From: Pollutiaquabacter aromativorans
Lineage (GTDB): Bacteria; Bacteroidota; Bacteroidia; AKYH767-A; 2013-40CM-41-45
Reading direction: 5' to 3'
NCBI GenBank assembly: GCA_049177215.1
Contig: CP185379.1
Coordinates: 2,046,001 to 2,110,000 of the forward strand
Length of the DNA stretch: 64,000 nucleotides
Shown here one piece after another: positions 34,628 to 43,437 of this stretch (positions are counted from its first letter, which is position 1; each line of letters starts with the position of its first letter). The translations under genes were made by a program, and so were the position numbers. The notes beneath the pieces are model-generated. The model saw only the letters and a list, made by a program, of their open reading frames with translations. It was not told the DNA's origin and made no database searches.

Positions 34628-36865
34628 TTACAACTTCATTCCCACCGTCACAATCAACGTCCTCGCCTCGCCGGGCAGCAGGCCGGGACCGGGATAACCA
34701 CCGGAACGTCGGGTGAAATAACGGTCGTCGAAGAGGTTCGACAGATTCACCTTCAGCTCGTAGCGCTCCTTCCAGGTATAACCGGCCGATGCATCCCAGA
34801 CCGTCCAGGCGGGAATGACGCCCGCTTGCCCGTTCGCGGTGGGCAGCTCGGTGTTGCCGGCATCGGCATAGACTTTACCGGTGTAGCTGTACTGCAACTC
34901 AGCACGGAAGTCGCCCAGGAGGAACGAAGCACCCCAGCGGTGGACCAGCGCGGGGGCGTACTCCACCCGCTTGCCGTCGAGGTTACTCGTCCCGTTCACG
35001 GGCGATGCGAGCGGGAAGTCGCCGTAGGTCGCTTTCATCAGCGCGAGCGAGTTCCACAGCGTGAGCTCCACGCGGGTACGGTGGTTCAGGAAGCGCAGCG
35101 GGTTCACTTCCACGTAGGCTTCCAGTCCGCGGTGCAGGCTGTTGCCCAGGTTGGTGCGGTAGAGGTAGCTGCTGCCGTCGGCGTTCGTGCGGCTGAGGTT
35201 GCCGATGCGGTCGCCGTAGGTCATCGTGTACACGCTCACATCCGCGCGCAGCCGGTCCTGCCACTTGCCGCGGATGCCCAGCTCGGCCGAATGTCCGCGG
35301 GCGTCGCGCAGGTTGGGGTCCACCACGTCGGTCGTGGCCGGCGGGGTGAGGTCGGAAAAGAGCACCGGCCGGTAGGCCTGCGACCAGTTGCCGTAGAGGC
35401 TCCATTCGCCCGGCAGTTTGTATGACGCGCCGAGGCCGGCGAGCAGGAAGGTCCGCTCCCGCTCCAATGGCTGCATGCGCGACTCGCTGCCGTCGCTGTT
35501 GAACGCGTAACGGCCCTCGCCTTCGCTCCGCACCTGTTCAAGGCGCAGGCCCGGACTCAGGCTCCAGCGCTTACCGATATGAAAGACGTTCTCGACAAAG
35601 GCCGCCAGGTTGCCGCTGCCGAATTCCAGCGAACGCGGGAAACGGCCGTTGCTGTTCGTGATGGCGAAGTCGGCGCCGGTGCCGGTGGTGCCTTGTCCGC
35701 GCTGGTCGCGGCGGGTGTTGCCGCGGAAGTAACGCAGTCCGGCGGAGAGCGCGTGTTCCCGACCCAGCCAGCGGTAGCGGCGCAGTCCGCGCAGCTCGAG
35801 GCCGAAGTTGGTGTAGAAGTCGCGGTCGACCTGCCGCGGCGCGTAACTGCCGGTGGCGGGGTTGACGGTATCGGCGACGGTAACGGCGGAGACAAAGCCC
35901 ACCGAGTTACGCTCGGCGATGAGGCCGTTGACCGAGAGTTGCAGGCTCGTCATCGAATCGGGATCGTACTGCAGAGAGCCGGTGAAAATGTTCCAGGGCG
36001 CGGAGAACCAGTTGCGCGCGCGCAGGCTCTGCCGGGCGTCGGCGGTGAACTGCGCGTCGGTGAGGCCGCCGGCTTGTTGCAGGCGGTTGGTGCTGCGGGT
36101 GTAGGAGAAATTCGTCTTCCACTTTTCCGAGATGCGGTAGCCGAGGGAGCCGTACAGCACATCGGAACGGTAGCGACTGTGCTCGCGCCAGCCCTCGGCC
36201 TGGCGGTGGTGGTAGAAGGCGTAGTACGACAGCCGGCCGACCGTACCGCCCAGCGCGTTGAAGGAACTCCAGAGGCCGTAGCTGCCGCCGCTCTGCCGGC
36301 TTTCGACGGCCAGCTTGCGGTCGGCAGGCGCCTGCCGGATGCGGTAGTCGAGCAGCCCGCCGAACTGCGGACCGTATTGCAGGCCCGCCGCGCCACGCAC
36401 CAGCGTGATCGACTCCACCGCCTCGGCGGGCGGGTTGTAGTAGGCTTCGGGATAACCGAAGGGGTCCGCGGCGATGTCGTAGCCGTTCTGCCGCACGTTG
36501 AACTCCCAGGAGCGGTTGGGACTCAGTCCGCGGCTGCCCACGCCGATCTGCATGCCGGAGCCGTCGCTTTCCCATACGCTGATGCCGGGCGCCTTTCCGA
36601 AGAGCTGCCGCGACTGGTTCTGCACCGTGTTCGCGCCCAGGTCGTCGAGCCGGATCTTTTCAGTCTTCTTCCCGGCCATCAGTTGCACCGACTCCACCTC
36701 CCGCAACCACTCCCGGCCCCGCTCCCGGTACCCCTTGATATCCACGGTCTTCAGGGTATCCGACCAGGCGATCGAAGAGTCGGCCACAGGCTCCTCAGCC
36801 CACAACACACTGGTTTTCAACACCAAAACCGCCCAAGCGGCCACACGCAGCAGAGTCAATTGCAT
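34628..36865 (-). CDS. TonB-dependent outer membrane receptor, FecA-like
   Basis: This 745-residue protein has a signal peptide (MQLTLLRVAAWAVLVLKTSVLWA, cleaved before EEP). A plug domain at about 60-170 (LFGKAPGISVWESDGSGMQIGVGSRGLSPNRSWEFNVRQNG...VESITLVRGAAGLQYG) precedes a 22-strand barrel that ends in an aromatic/hydrophobic strand (ARTLIVTVGMKL). It lacks the carboxypeptidase-like domain of SusC proteins and resembles siderophore or ferric-citrate receptors. An inverted repeat resembling an iron-regulator box sits nine bases upstream of the ATG, supporting an iron role. Base composition is very GC-rich. No SusD or TonB genes are adjacent. Confidence 0.92.
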   Translation of the reverse strand: MQLTLLRVAAWAVLVLKTSVLWAEEPVADSSIAWSDTLKTVDIKGYRERGREWLREVESVQLMAGKKTEKIRLDDLGANTVQNQSRQLFGKAPGISVWESDGSGMQIGVGSRGLSPNRSWEFNVRQNGYDIAADPFGYPEAYYNPPAEAVESITLVRGAAGLQYGPQFGGLLDYRIRQAPADRKLAVESRQSGGSYGLWSSFNALGGTVGRLSYYAFYHHRQAEGWREHSRYRSDVLYGSLGYRISEKWKTNFSYTRSTNRLQQAGGLTDAQFTADARQSLRARNWFSAPWNIFTGSLQYDPDSMTSLQLSVNGLIAERNSVGFVSAVTVADTVNPATGSYAPRQVDRDFYTNFGLELRGLRRYRWLGREHALSAGLRYFRGNTRRDQRGQGTTGTGADFAITNSNGRFPRSLEFGSGNLAAFVENVFHIGKRWSLSPGLRLEQVRSEGEGRYAFNSDGSESRMQPLERERTFLLAGLGASYKLPGEWSLYGNWSQAYRPVLFSDLTPPATTDVVDPNLRDARGHSAELGIRGKWQDRLRADVSVYTMTYGDRIGNLSRTNADGSSYLYRTNLGNSLHRGLEAYVEVNPLRFLNHRTRVELTLWNSLALMKATYGDFPLASPVNGTSNLDGKRVEYAPALVHRWGASFLLGDFRAELQYSYTGKVYADAGNTELPTANGQAGVIPAWTVWDASAGYTWKERYELKVNLSNLFDDRYFTRRSGGYPGPGLLPGEARTLIVTVGMKL

Positions 36866-36873
36866 CCTTATCT

Positions 36874-36896
36874 TTATTTAGACTTATTCTAAATAA
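36874..36896 (-). promoter_or_regulatory. Probable Fur-type iron box
   Basis: TTATTTAGA-N5-TCTAAATAA is a perfect 9-bp inverted repeat with spacer CTTAT, similar to Fur-type boxes upstream of iron-uptake receptors in Bacteroidota. It ends nine bases before the start codon, so a bound repressor would cover the start of the transcript and the translation initiation region. It also marks the right edge of the GC-rich receptor gene. Confidence 0.75.
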
Positions 36897-37252
36897 GGCT
36901 GCAATGATAGGATTTCTGAGATTCTAGCGGGTATGAGGAATGTCAGCTTCCGGGGGTTGGGGGGCTAAGGGGTTGATTTTGAAAATGAAAAAGTGGAAGT
37001 GGGCCAGCTGCGATCTATAATCATCATTGATTATTGAGACCAGCGGATTTACCATTTAACAATTTAGCTGTCTGCAATACACACTGGCTCTAATGCAAAG
37101 GTCTGCCCTACGCTAAGCCGGACAGAAAGACAACCTTAGATTTGTCACCCTTACCTCCACTTTCCAAACGCACCTTGCTCCCTATGAATTCATGCCTATA
37201 ACAAATCCAATTACGTCTCGATATTGGCGAAATACGTGATACTTTTATCGGA
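36897..37252. other. Gene-free junction before the AT-rich island
   Basis: No convincing gene is seen. Composition drops from GC-rich to AT-rich within this stretch. Open frames here lack family features. It marks the left junction of the defence island; no direct repeats, tRNA or integrase were found. Confidence 0.5.
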
Positions 37253-37282
37253 TTGGAATTTGGGGGGGGGCTGCTAACTTGG
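37253..37282 (+). promoter_or_regulatory. Probable R-M promoter with nine-G spacer tract
   Basis: TTG (37253-37255), 19 bp and TAACTTGG (37275-37282) fit the Bacteroidota promoter with one mismatch in the -7 element. The spacer holds a run of nine G (37262-37270). Slippage in this run would change the spacing. The first gene starts at 37355, about 70 bp further. Confidence 0.5.
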
Positions 37283-37354
37283 AACGTTACGAGGTGATTG
37301 TATTGCGCACAATGTAATGTTGGCAGCAAAGCTAAAAGACAGAATACAATTGAA

Positions 37355-37996
37355 ATGAATAGTGAATTTAACAGAGACGAACACATATATACTTCGGATG
37401 CCTTTGAAGAAATTATCAAAGACACAATTAGATTTTTCAACGGAACCCCGGTAATCAAATTACCACCACCGGTTAAATTTCATGGGACAGGAGTTTATGC
37501 AATCTACTACACTGGTAAAAGCAAGACCTATACTGCCCTCGCTGCAAAAAACAGGATTGAGTTCGCCATGCCAATATACGTTGGCAAAGCTGTTCCACGT
37601 GGTTGGAGACAGTCAAGAGTGGAAACTGACAGTGATAAAAAATCCTTTGAATTAAATGGAAGGCTTAATGAACATGCTAGAAGTATCGACCAAGTTGTAA
37701 ACTTACTAACAGAAGACTTTTATTGCAGATTCATGATTTTGGAAAATGCTGCAAGTAGTTTAATTAGTACTGTTGAAGCAGCACTTATAAGATACTACAA
37801 GCCTATTTGGAATACCCAAATTGATGGATTTGGTAATCATGATCCAGGAAAAGGAAGATATAATCAAGCGAAATCAGAGTGGGATGTTTTACACCCTGGC
37901 AGACCTTGGGCAGATAAATGTCTCGGACAAGAGCCTGACAATAATCGAGTTGAAGAAAAGGCTGCGGAATACTTTACAAAATGGAAGACAAAATGA
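37355..37996 (+). CDS. Eco29kI-type restriction endonuclease (GIY-YIG)
   Basis: A 213-residue type II restriction enzyme closely resembling Eco29kI (214 residues, cuts CCGCGG). It begins FNRDEHIYTSDAFEEIIKD. The GIY-YIG nuclease core follows: GVYAIYYTG at about 44-52, PIYVGKAVPRGWRQSR with the conserved Tyr and Arg at about 73-88, and STVEAALIRYYKPIWN with the metal-binding Glu and family Asn near 150-160. The end NTQIDGFGNHDPGKGRYNQAKSEWDVLHPGRPWA is characteristic. The ATG at 37355 was chosen over 37298, which adds unrelated residues. Its 3' end overlaps the methyltransferase start by 16 bp. Codon use is AT-rich, unlike the flanking chromosome, so transfer is likely. Confidence 0.93.
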   Translation: MNSEFNRDEHIYTSDAFEEIIKDTIRFFNGTPVIKLPPPVKFHGTGVYAIYYTGKSKTYTALAAKNRIEFAMPIYVGKAVPRGWRQSRVETDSDKKSFELNGRLNEHARSIDQVVNLLTEDFYCRFMILENAASSLISTVEAALIRYYKPIWNTQIDGFGNHDPGKGRYNQAKSEWDVLHPGRPWADKCLGQEPDNNRVEEKAAEYFTKWKTK

Positions 37997-39171
37997 AATC
38001 CCTAGAAATATTCTCTGGTGCAGGTGGCTTAGCAAAAGGCCTGCGAATTTCGGGCTTTGAACATTCAGGGCTTCTTGAATACAACAAGGATGCTTGCAAC
38101 ACCCTTAGGTTAAATTTCCCCGAGTCAAGGATATTTGAACAAGACATCAGGAATTTTAATTTTAAAGATATAGGTACAATTGATATTATTGGTGGCGGTC
38201 CACCTTGCCAACCATTTTCTCTTGGTGGAAAAGCAAAAGGATTTGATGATAGTCGAGATATGTTTCCTTATGCGATTCAAGGTATAAGGGACCTAACTCC
38301 AAAAGCATTTATATTCGAAAATGTTAAAGGCCTTCTTCGTAAATCCTTTGCATCTTATTTCAACTATATCATACTTCAATTGACTTACCCTGAAATTGGT
38401 TTAGTCAAAAACGAAGAATGGAAGAGTCATTTACAAAGACTTGAAAAGATACATACAGCGGGAATTTATGTAGGTCTAAAATATAATGTTGTTTTCAGGC
38501 TAATAAACGCAGCCAACTATGGCATACCCCAAAAGAGAGAGAGGGTAATAATTGTTGGAATTCGTGATGATTTAGGGATTGAATGGTCTTTCCCAAAAGA
38601 AACACATTCTGAAGAAAGATTACTTTGGGATAAGTTTGTAAGTGGTGAGTATTGGGAAAGAAACCGAGTTGCAAAATCTAAAAGAGAAAAACCAGATGAT
38701 AATCTGAAAAAGAGAATTGAGATTTTAAAGAATAAATATGGATTCTTTTCTCCAGATAAAAACCCATGGCAAACCATCAGAGAGGCTTTGATAGACCTTC
38801 CAGACCCACGATCTAAGGGATTTAATTCTGAACACATTTTCAGAGAAGGTGCAAGAATTTATCCTGGACATACAGGAAGTTATATTGACGAACCATCCAA
38901 AACAATTAAGGCAGGAGATCATGGTGTACCGGGTGGCGAAAACATGATCCGGTTTGAAAACGGTGAAGTAAGATATCTCACAATTTTGGAGGCAAAAAGA
39001 TTACAAACATTTCCAAATGACTATTTAATTACTGGTTCATGGACCGAAGGAATGAGGCAATTAGGAAATGCAGTACCAGTCAAATTAGCAAATCTGATTG
39101 GCAACGAATTGATGAAGAAGCTCAGCCGCCAACGTGCGTTTGGCTCCATTGCGGATTCAGTACTTAATTGA
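37981..39171 (+). CDS. DNA (cytosine-5) methyltransferase of the Eco29kI-type system
   Basis: This 396-residue enzyme has the ordered C5-methyltransferase motifs: I (LEIFSGAGGLAKGL), IV with the catalytic Cys (GGGPPCQPFS, about 72-81), VI (FIFENVKGLL), VIII (QKRERVIIVG) and IX/X (RLQTFPNDY, RQLGNAVPVKLA). It would methylate the site cut by the upstream enzyme, expected to be CCGCGG. Starts at 37981 and 37993 are both possible; both overlap the nuclease gene, so translation is coupled, and nuclease comes before methylase as in few type II systems. AT-rich composition matches its neighbours. Confidence 0.95.
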   Translation: MEDKMKSLEIFSGAGGLAKGLRISGFEHSGLLEYNKDACNTLRLNFPESRIFEQDIRNFNFKDIGTIDIIGGGPPCQPFSLGGKAKGFDDSRDMFPYAIQGIRDLTPKAFIFENVKGLLRKSFASYFNYIILQLTYPEIGLVKNEEWKSHLQRLEKIHTAGIYVGLKYNVVFRLINAANYGIPQKRERVIIVGIRDDLGIEWSFPKETHSEERLLWDKFVSGEYWERNRVAKSKREKPDDNLKKRIEILKNKYGFFSPDKNPWQTIREALIDLPDPRSKGFNSEHIFREGARIYPGHTGSYIDEPSKTIKAGDHGVPGGENMIRFENGEVRYLTILEAKRLQTFPNDYLITGSWTEGMRQLGNAVPVKLANLIGNELMKKLSRQRAFGSIADSVLN

Positions 39172-39244
39172 ACATTCTACCTCGCATCAACTTTTGTGGT
39201 GTATTGACAGTTTTTCACTCCGAAATCTTTCACTGCGCGAAGCG

Positions 39245-39269
39245 CTATAACATTGCACGCAAGTTATAG
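39245..39269. repeat. Inverted repeat CTATAAC / GTTATAG between island genes
   Basis: CTATAAC (39245-39251) and GTTATAG (39263-39269) form a perfect 7-bp inverted repeat around ATTGCACGCAA, 12 bp before the OLD gene. Similar TGCGTGCAACATTGCA sequence recurs at about 40748, after that gene. It may be a transcription signal or a recombination site; not resolved. Confidence 0.4.
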
Positions 39270-39281
39270 ACAATCCATCAT

Positions 39282-40742
39282 ATGTTAAGAAGACTACTCA
39301 TTGAAAACTATCGTTCAATTCAATCTCTTGACTTACCATTGGACGACATTAATGCTTTTATCGGGGCAAATAGTTCTGGGAAATCAAACATTTTAAGAGC
39401 TCTTAACTTGGTCATTGGCTCTACTTATGCAACGATTAAGTCTTTTGACGACTGTGACTTTTATCAAAAAGATAAGACCAACCACATACTAATTGACCTG
39501 TATTTCTCCCATGGACTTACTTGTGATAATCAGGTTTATGGTTTTAGACTTCAGTGCGATGGCGTTGAAGCTAACTATATTGCTTTAGATCAAAATCATC
39601 GCCCACTGACATATCACAGCGGTAGAGAAAAAAAAGTTACAAATGAAATGAGAGAGGAAGTAAGTTTAATGTATATTACATTAGATAGACTTTCTTACCA
39701 ACAAATAAAACCAACGCAATGGACTATTTATGGGAAACTTTTGAAATTCATTGCAAACTCAATCCAACCGCAACATAAGAGGACCTTTTTGCAGGACATA
39801 ACTAGTACTTATACAACCAATCTTAACCCATACATTACGACTGCGGAGCAACATTTGCAAAATTATGTACGAGAGCAAACGGGAAAGCAAATCAATTTAA
39901 GGATGTCAATCATTGACCCTACAATGCTATTAAAAGAACTAAGACCCAGAATAACGGATGCTAATGGTCTTGAGGTTGATGTTGATGAAGAAGGTGCTGG
40001 AGTTCAAAGTGCTGTTGCTATCGCAATCGCGCGAACATATGCAACTGTAACTAATCTTCCAATCATTCTTGCCATTGAAGAGCCTGAACTTTTTCTGCAT
40101 CCGCATGCTTGTCGACATTTTTATAAACTCCTAAAGGAACTTTCGACTCATGATGTGCAAATATTTTATACTACCCACGAGCGTAGTTTTGTAAACATCG
40201 CTGACTATCAATATATCAAGTTAGTAAAAAAGGATTCTGGAGACACTACTGTAAATGGGTTCAATGGAAGCATACCAAACTTCGATGCAATAAAGGCTGC
40301 TTCAAAATTTGATGACGAGTTAAACGAAGTTTTTTTTGCATCTAAAGTAGTACTTGTAGAAGGACCAGCAGATAAAATTGCGATGAAATCTGCATTTGAA
40401 ATAATGTCTGTAGATTTAGATAAGGCGAATGTATCAGTAGTAGAATGCGGAAGTATTTCAGGTATAAAGCCGATGGTGGAAATTTTAAGTAGGTTCGAAA
40501 TCGAATGCTTTGCACTTGTTGACGAAGACCCTGGTAATGCAACAACCGCTGCTACAACTGCGGATATCCTTACCGTTTTACCAGCCGCTAACCTCTTTGT
40601 ACAACGTCCTGGACTTGAAGGGCTTTTTGGAGCTACCCAGAAATTTAAAAAAGAGACAGCTTTACGTGACATTCCTATTTACTATCAATCAAATCCTGTA
40701 CAACAAATATATGCAGACATTCGAACGGCACTAAATCTATGA
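39282..40742 (+). CDS. OLD-family ATP-dependent nuclease (AAA + TOPRIM)
   Basis: The protein has 486 residues in two parts. The N-terminal SMC/RecF-like ATPase has MLRRLLIENYRSIQSLDL, Walker A IGANSSGKSNILRAL (about 27-41), the signature region DEEGAGVQSAVAIAIA and Walker B ILAIEEPELFLHPHA with the H-loop FYTTHERSF. The C-terminal TOPRIM nuclease has the Glu of VVLVEGPADKIAMKSAF (about 354-370) and the Asp motif FALVDEDPGN (about 408-417). OLD proteins act in phage defence, alone or with partners such as the GajB helicase of Gabija; no such helicase gene is next to it. It shares the AT-rich composition of the restriction-modification pair 110 bp upstream. Confidence 0.9.
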   Translation: MLRRLLIENYRSIQSLDLPLDDINAFIGANSSGKSNILRALNLVIGSTYATIKSFDDCDFYQKDKTNHILIDLYFSHGLTCDNQVYGFRLQCDGVEANYIALDQNHRPLTYHSGREKKVTNEMREEVSLMYITLDRLSYQQIKPTQWTIYGKLLKFIANSIQPQHKRTFLQDITSTYTTNLNPYITTAEQHLQNYVREQTGKQINLRMSIIDPTMLLKELRPRITDANGLEVDVDEEGAGVQSAVAIAIARTYATVTNLPIILAIEEPELFLHPHACRHFYKLLKELSTHDVQIFYTTHERSFVNIADYQYIKLVKKDSGDTTVNGFNGSIPNFDAIKAASKFDDELNEVFFASKVVLVEGPADKIAMKSAFEIMSVDLDKANVSVVECGSISGIKPMVEILSRFEIECFALVDEDPGNATTAATTADILTVLPAANLFVQRPGLEGLFGATQKFKKETALRDIPIYYQSNPVQQIYADIRTALNL

Positions 40743-40949
40743 CCGCCTGCGTGCAACATTGCATTAACGTATATGGCGGGGCCACGAACATATTCTCAAT
40801 TTTTTCTTCACTAATCAGCTTCGGTTTCGGCAGACGAATAACGCCGAGCAACAGAATAAACAATGAGCTTTTGTATCTTTAATCAGCAGCGGCACCGGGC
40901 AGACGGAACACAGAATACCGCCACATCGCCAAGCGCCAAAACGTTCCCC

Positions 40950-43388
40950 CTACCCCCTCCTAATCACCGCTCCCAACTCCTTCTCCATCGCCCCCATCAG
41001 GCGGTCCATGACCTTGTCGATCTGCTGGTCGGTGAGGGTTTGGGTGTCGTCCTGGAGGAGGAAGCTGATGGCGTAGGATTTCTTGCCGGCTTCGATCTTG
41101 TCGCCCTCGTACACGTCGAACAGGTTGAGGGAACGCAGCAGTTTCTTTTCGGTCTTGAAGGCCAGGGCTTCCAGTTGGGCGTAGCTGACCGTGCGGTCCA
41201 GCACCATGGACAGGTCACGCCGCACGGGCGGGAACTTGGAGAGCTCGGTGCTCTTCACCGGCTTCTTCTTCGCGCGCTGCAGCAGGAGGTCCCAGTCGAT
41301 GTCGGCATACGCCACCTCGGCCTGGATGTCGAACTGCTTCGCCACGCTGCGCTTCACCATGCCGAAACGCACGAGGGTCTTCTCCCCCGCCGTCCACGCC
41401 AGTCCCTGCGCCAGCTCGGGATGGTCCGTCGGCTGCTCCTTCCACTTGGTCTTGTCGATGCCGCAGCGCTGCAGCAACTGCTCCACCATGGCCTTGAGGT
41501 AAAAGAAGCCCGCCGCCGCTTCCGGCGCGTTCCAGGCCGGCTCGTGCTTGCGGCCGCAGAGGTACAGCGCCAGGTGCCGGCGCTCGGTGTATTGTCCGTC
41601 CAGCTTGTGGTACGACTTCCCGAACTCGTAGAAGCGCACGTCCGCCTGCTTGCGGTTGCGGTTCCAGGCGATGGCTTCCAGGCCGGTCGGCAGCATGTCG
41701 AGGCGCAGCATACCCAGGTCGCCGCTCAGCGGGTTGAGCAGGCGCACGGCCTCCTCCGCCTTCACCGACGGACGTTCGGCATACTGTTCCTTCGTGAGTG
41801 AATTGGTGAACAACTCGAAAAATCCGTTCGAAGCCAGGAAGGCCGAGATCGCGGCCTGCAGGCTGTCGGCGTCGAAGCCCACGATCGACGGCAGCGAGAC
41901 GCTCAGCTTCGCCGGCAGCGGGATGCGGTTGTAGCCGTAAATGCGCAGCACTTCCTCCACCACGTCCACCGGACGGGTCACGTCCACCTTGTTGGTCGGC
42001 ACCTCCAGGCGCAGACCAACTTCGTTCGACTCGACCGCGAAACCCAGGTCGGCCAGGATCCTCCGCACGTCGTGCTCCGGAATAGCGGTGCCGGCGAAAC
42101 GGTTCAGGTAATCGAAGCGCAGCTCCACGCGCGCGGGCGTGATCGGCTGCGGATAAGTATCGGTCAGCGCCGAGCGGATGCTGCCGCCGGCGACTTCGCA
42201 GATCAATTGCGCGGCGCGCTTCAGCGCCCAGAGGGTCTGGTTGGGATCGGCGCCCCGCTCGAAGCGGAACGAGGAGTCGGTCTTCAGGCCGTGCTCCTTC
42301 GCCGTCTTCCGCACGCTGCCCGGCGCGAAGTAGGCGCTCTCGAGGAATACGTTCGTAGTCTTTTCGCTGATCCCCGAATGCAACCCACCGAACACCCCGG
42401 CCATGCAGAGGGGCTTCTCGGTATCGCAGATCATGAGGTTGTCGGCGCTCAGCGTGCGCTCCACGCCGTCGAGGGTGACGAACTTCTCGCCGGCATTCGC
42501 CCTGCGCACGACGATCGTGCCGCCCCGGATCGTATCGGCATCGAAGGCGTGCAGGGGCTGACCGCATTCGTGCAAAACGAAATTGGTCACGTCCACCACG
42601 TTGTTGATGGGTCCGACGCCGATCGCCTTCAGGCGCGTCTTCAGCCAGTCGGGCGATTCGCTCACGGTGACGCCTTCGATGGTCAGTCCGCTGTAACGCG
42701 GACAAGCCGCCGTGTCGCGTACGTCCACGCGGATCGGTCCGGCGGCCGCCACCTGCGGGAAGCCGTCGTGCGAAGGCAACTCGACTGCCAGCTCCAGGCC
42801 CGGATGCTCCGTACGCAGTACCGCTGCGAGGTCGCGCGCCACGCCGATGTGCGAAGCGGCATCGACACGGTTCGGTGTCAGGCCGATCTCGAACACGACG
42901 TCGTCGGTCACCCCGAAGTATTCGCGTACGCTCTTGCCCACCGGCGTATCGGCGGGCAACACGAGGATGCCCGCATGCGAGGCGCCCATCCCGATCTCGT
43001 CCTCCGCGCAGATCATCCCTTCGGACACTTCTCCGCGGATCTTGGATTTCTTGATCTCGAACGGCTCGCCCGAGAGCGGATACACGGTGGTACCCACGGT
43101 CGCGACGATCACTTTTTGTCCGGCCGCCACGTTGGGCGCGCCGCAGACGATGGACAGGGGCGTTTCGCCGCCGACGTCCACCGTGGTCAGGCTCAGCTTG
43201 TCGGCGTTGGGATGCCGGACGCAGGTCTTCACCTCGCCCACCACCAGGCCGCGCAGGCCGCCCTTGACCGATTCCACGGTTTCGACGCCCTCGACTTCGA
43301 GCCCGCAAAAGGTCAGGTGACGGGCAACGGTATCGGCGGGTAAATCGATGTTCAGGTAGCTTTTCAGCCAGTTGTACGAGATCTTCAT
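40950..43388 (-). CDS. pheT: Phenylalanine-tRNA ligase beta subunit
   Basis: This 812-residue beta subunit of the alpha2-beta2 synthetase has a standard domain order. The start is MKISYNWLKSYL, followed by a tRNA-binding OB fold (VVGEVKTCVRHPNADKLSLTTVDVG, about 45-70), B3/B4 editing domain, B5 domain (RVELRFDYLNRFAGTAIPEHDVRRIL), catalytic-like core and the C-terminal FDX anticodon-binding domain (KFPPVRRDLSMVLDRTVSYAQLEA). The ATG at 43388 is preferred over 43409 because it begins the family sequence and follows a TATCTTTG element. The alpha subunit is not in the window. It marks the return to GC-rich chromosome right of the defence island. Confidence 0.97.
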   Translation of the reverse strand: MKISYNWLKSYLNIDLPADTVARHLTFCGLEVEGVETVESVKGGLRGLVVGEVKTCVRHPNADKLSLTTVDVGGETPLSIVCGAPNVAAGQKVIVATVGTTVYPLSGEPFEIKKSKIRGEVSEGMICAEDEIGMGASHAGILVLPADTPVGKSVREYFGVTDDVVFEIGLTPNRVDAASHIGVARDLAAVLRTEHPGLELAVELPSHDGFPQVAAAGPIRVDVRDTAACPRYSGLTIEGVTVSESPDWLKTRLKAIGVGPINNVVDVTNFVLHECGQPLHAFDADTIRGGTIVVRRANAGEKFVTLDGVERTLSADNLMICDTEKPLCMAGVFGGLHSGISEKTTNVFLESAYFAPGSVRKTAKEHGLKTDSSFRFERGADPNQTLWALKRAAQLICEVAGGSIRSALTDTYPQPITPARVELRFDYLNRFAGTAIPEHDVRRILADLGFAVESNEVGLRLEVPTNKVDVTRPVDVVEEVLRIYGYNRIPLPAKLSVSLPSIVGFDADSLQAAISAFLASNGFFELFTNSLTKEQYAERPSVKAEEAVRLLNPLSGDLGMLRLDMLPTGLEAIAWNRNRKQADVRFYEFGKSYHKLDGQYTERRHLALYLCGRKHEPAWNAPEAAAGFFYLKAMVEQLLQRCGIDKTKWKEQPTDHPELAQGLAWTAGEKTLVRFGMVKRSVAKQFDIQAEVAYADIDWDLLLQRAKKKPVKSTELSKFPPVRRDLSMVLDRTVSYAQLEALAFKTEKKLLRSLNLFDVYEGDKIEAGKKSYAISFLLQDDTQTLTDQQIDKVMDRLMGAMEKELGAVIRRG

Positions 43389-43406
43389 AAACCGTGGATT
43401 CGCGGC

Positions 43407-43414
43407 CAAAGATA
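43407..43414 (-). promoter_or_regulatory. -7 element of pheT
   Basis: The complement reads TATCTTTG, 18 bp before the ATG at 43388, in the 49-bp gap after recG. No -33 TTG lies at the ideal distance. Confidence 0.5.
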
Positions 43415-43437
43415 CGATTCCGCCCCGAAGGCCGGGC

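Noticed and set aside
37108..37458. Minus-strand frame of 116 codons upstream of the restriction gene
   Set aside because: It overlaps the start of the clearly recognised restriction enzyme and the poly-G tract, and only a short stretch is hydrophobic; no support for coding.
39282..40742. OLD protein considered as GajA of a Gabija system
   Set aside because: No UvrD-like GajB gene follows; the next gene is pheT on the other strand.
40743..40949. CCGCC...GGCGG inverted repeat near 40743-40779 considered as a terminator of the OLD gene
   Set aside because: The loop is long and there is no T-run after the stem; left as unexplained sequence.
41215..43308. Long alternative frame of about 700 codons inside pheT
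   Set aside because: Arg/Gly-rich translation without domains; pheT in the other frame has all expected motifs.
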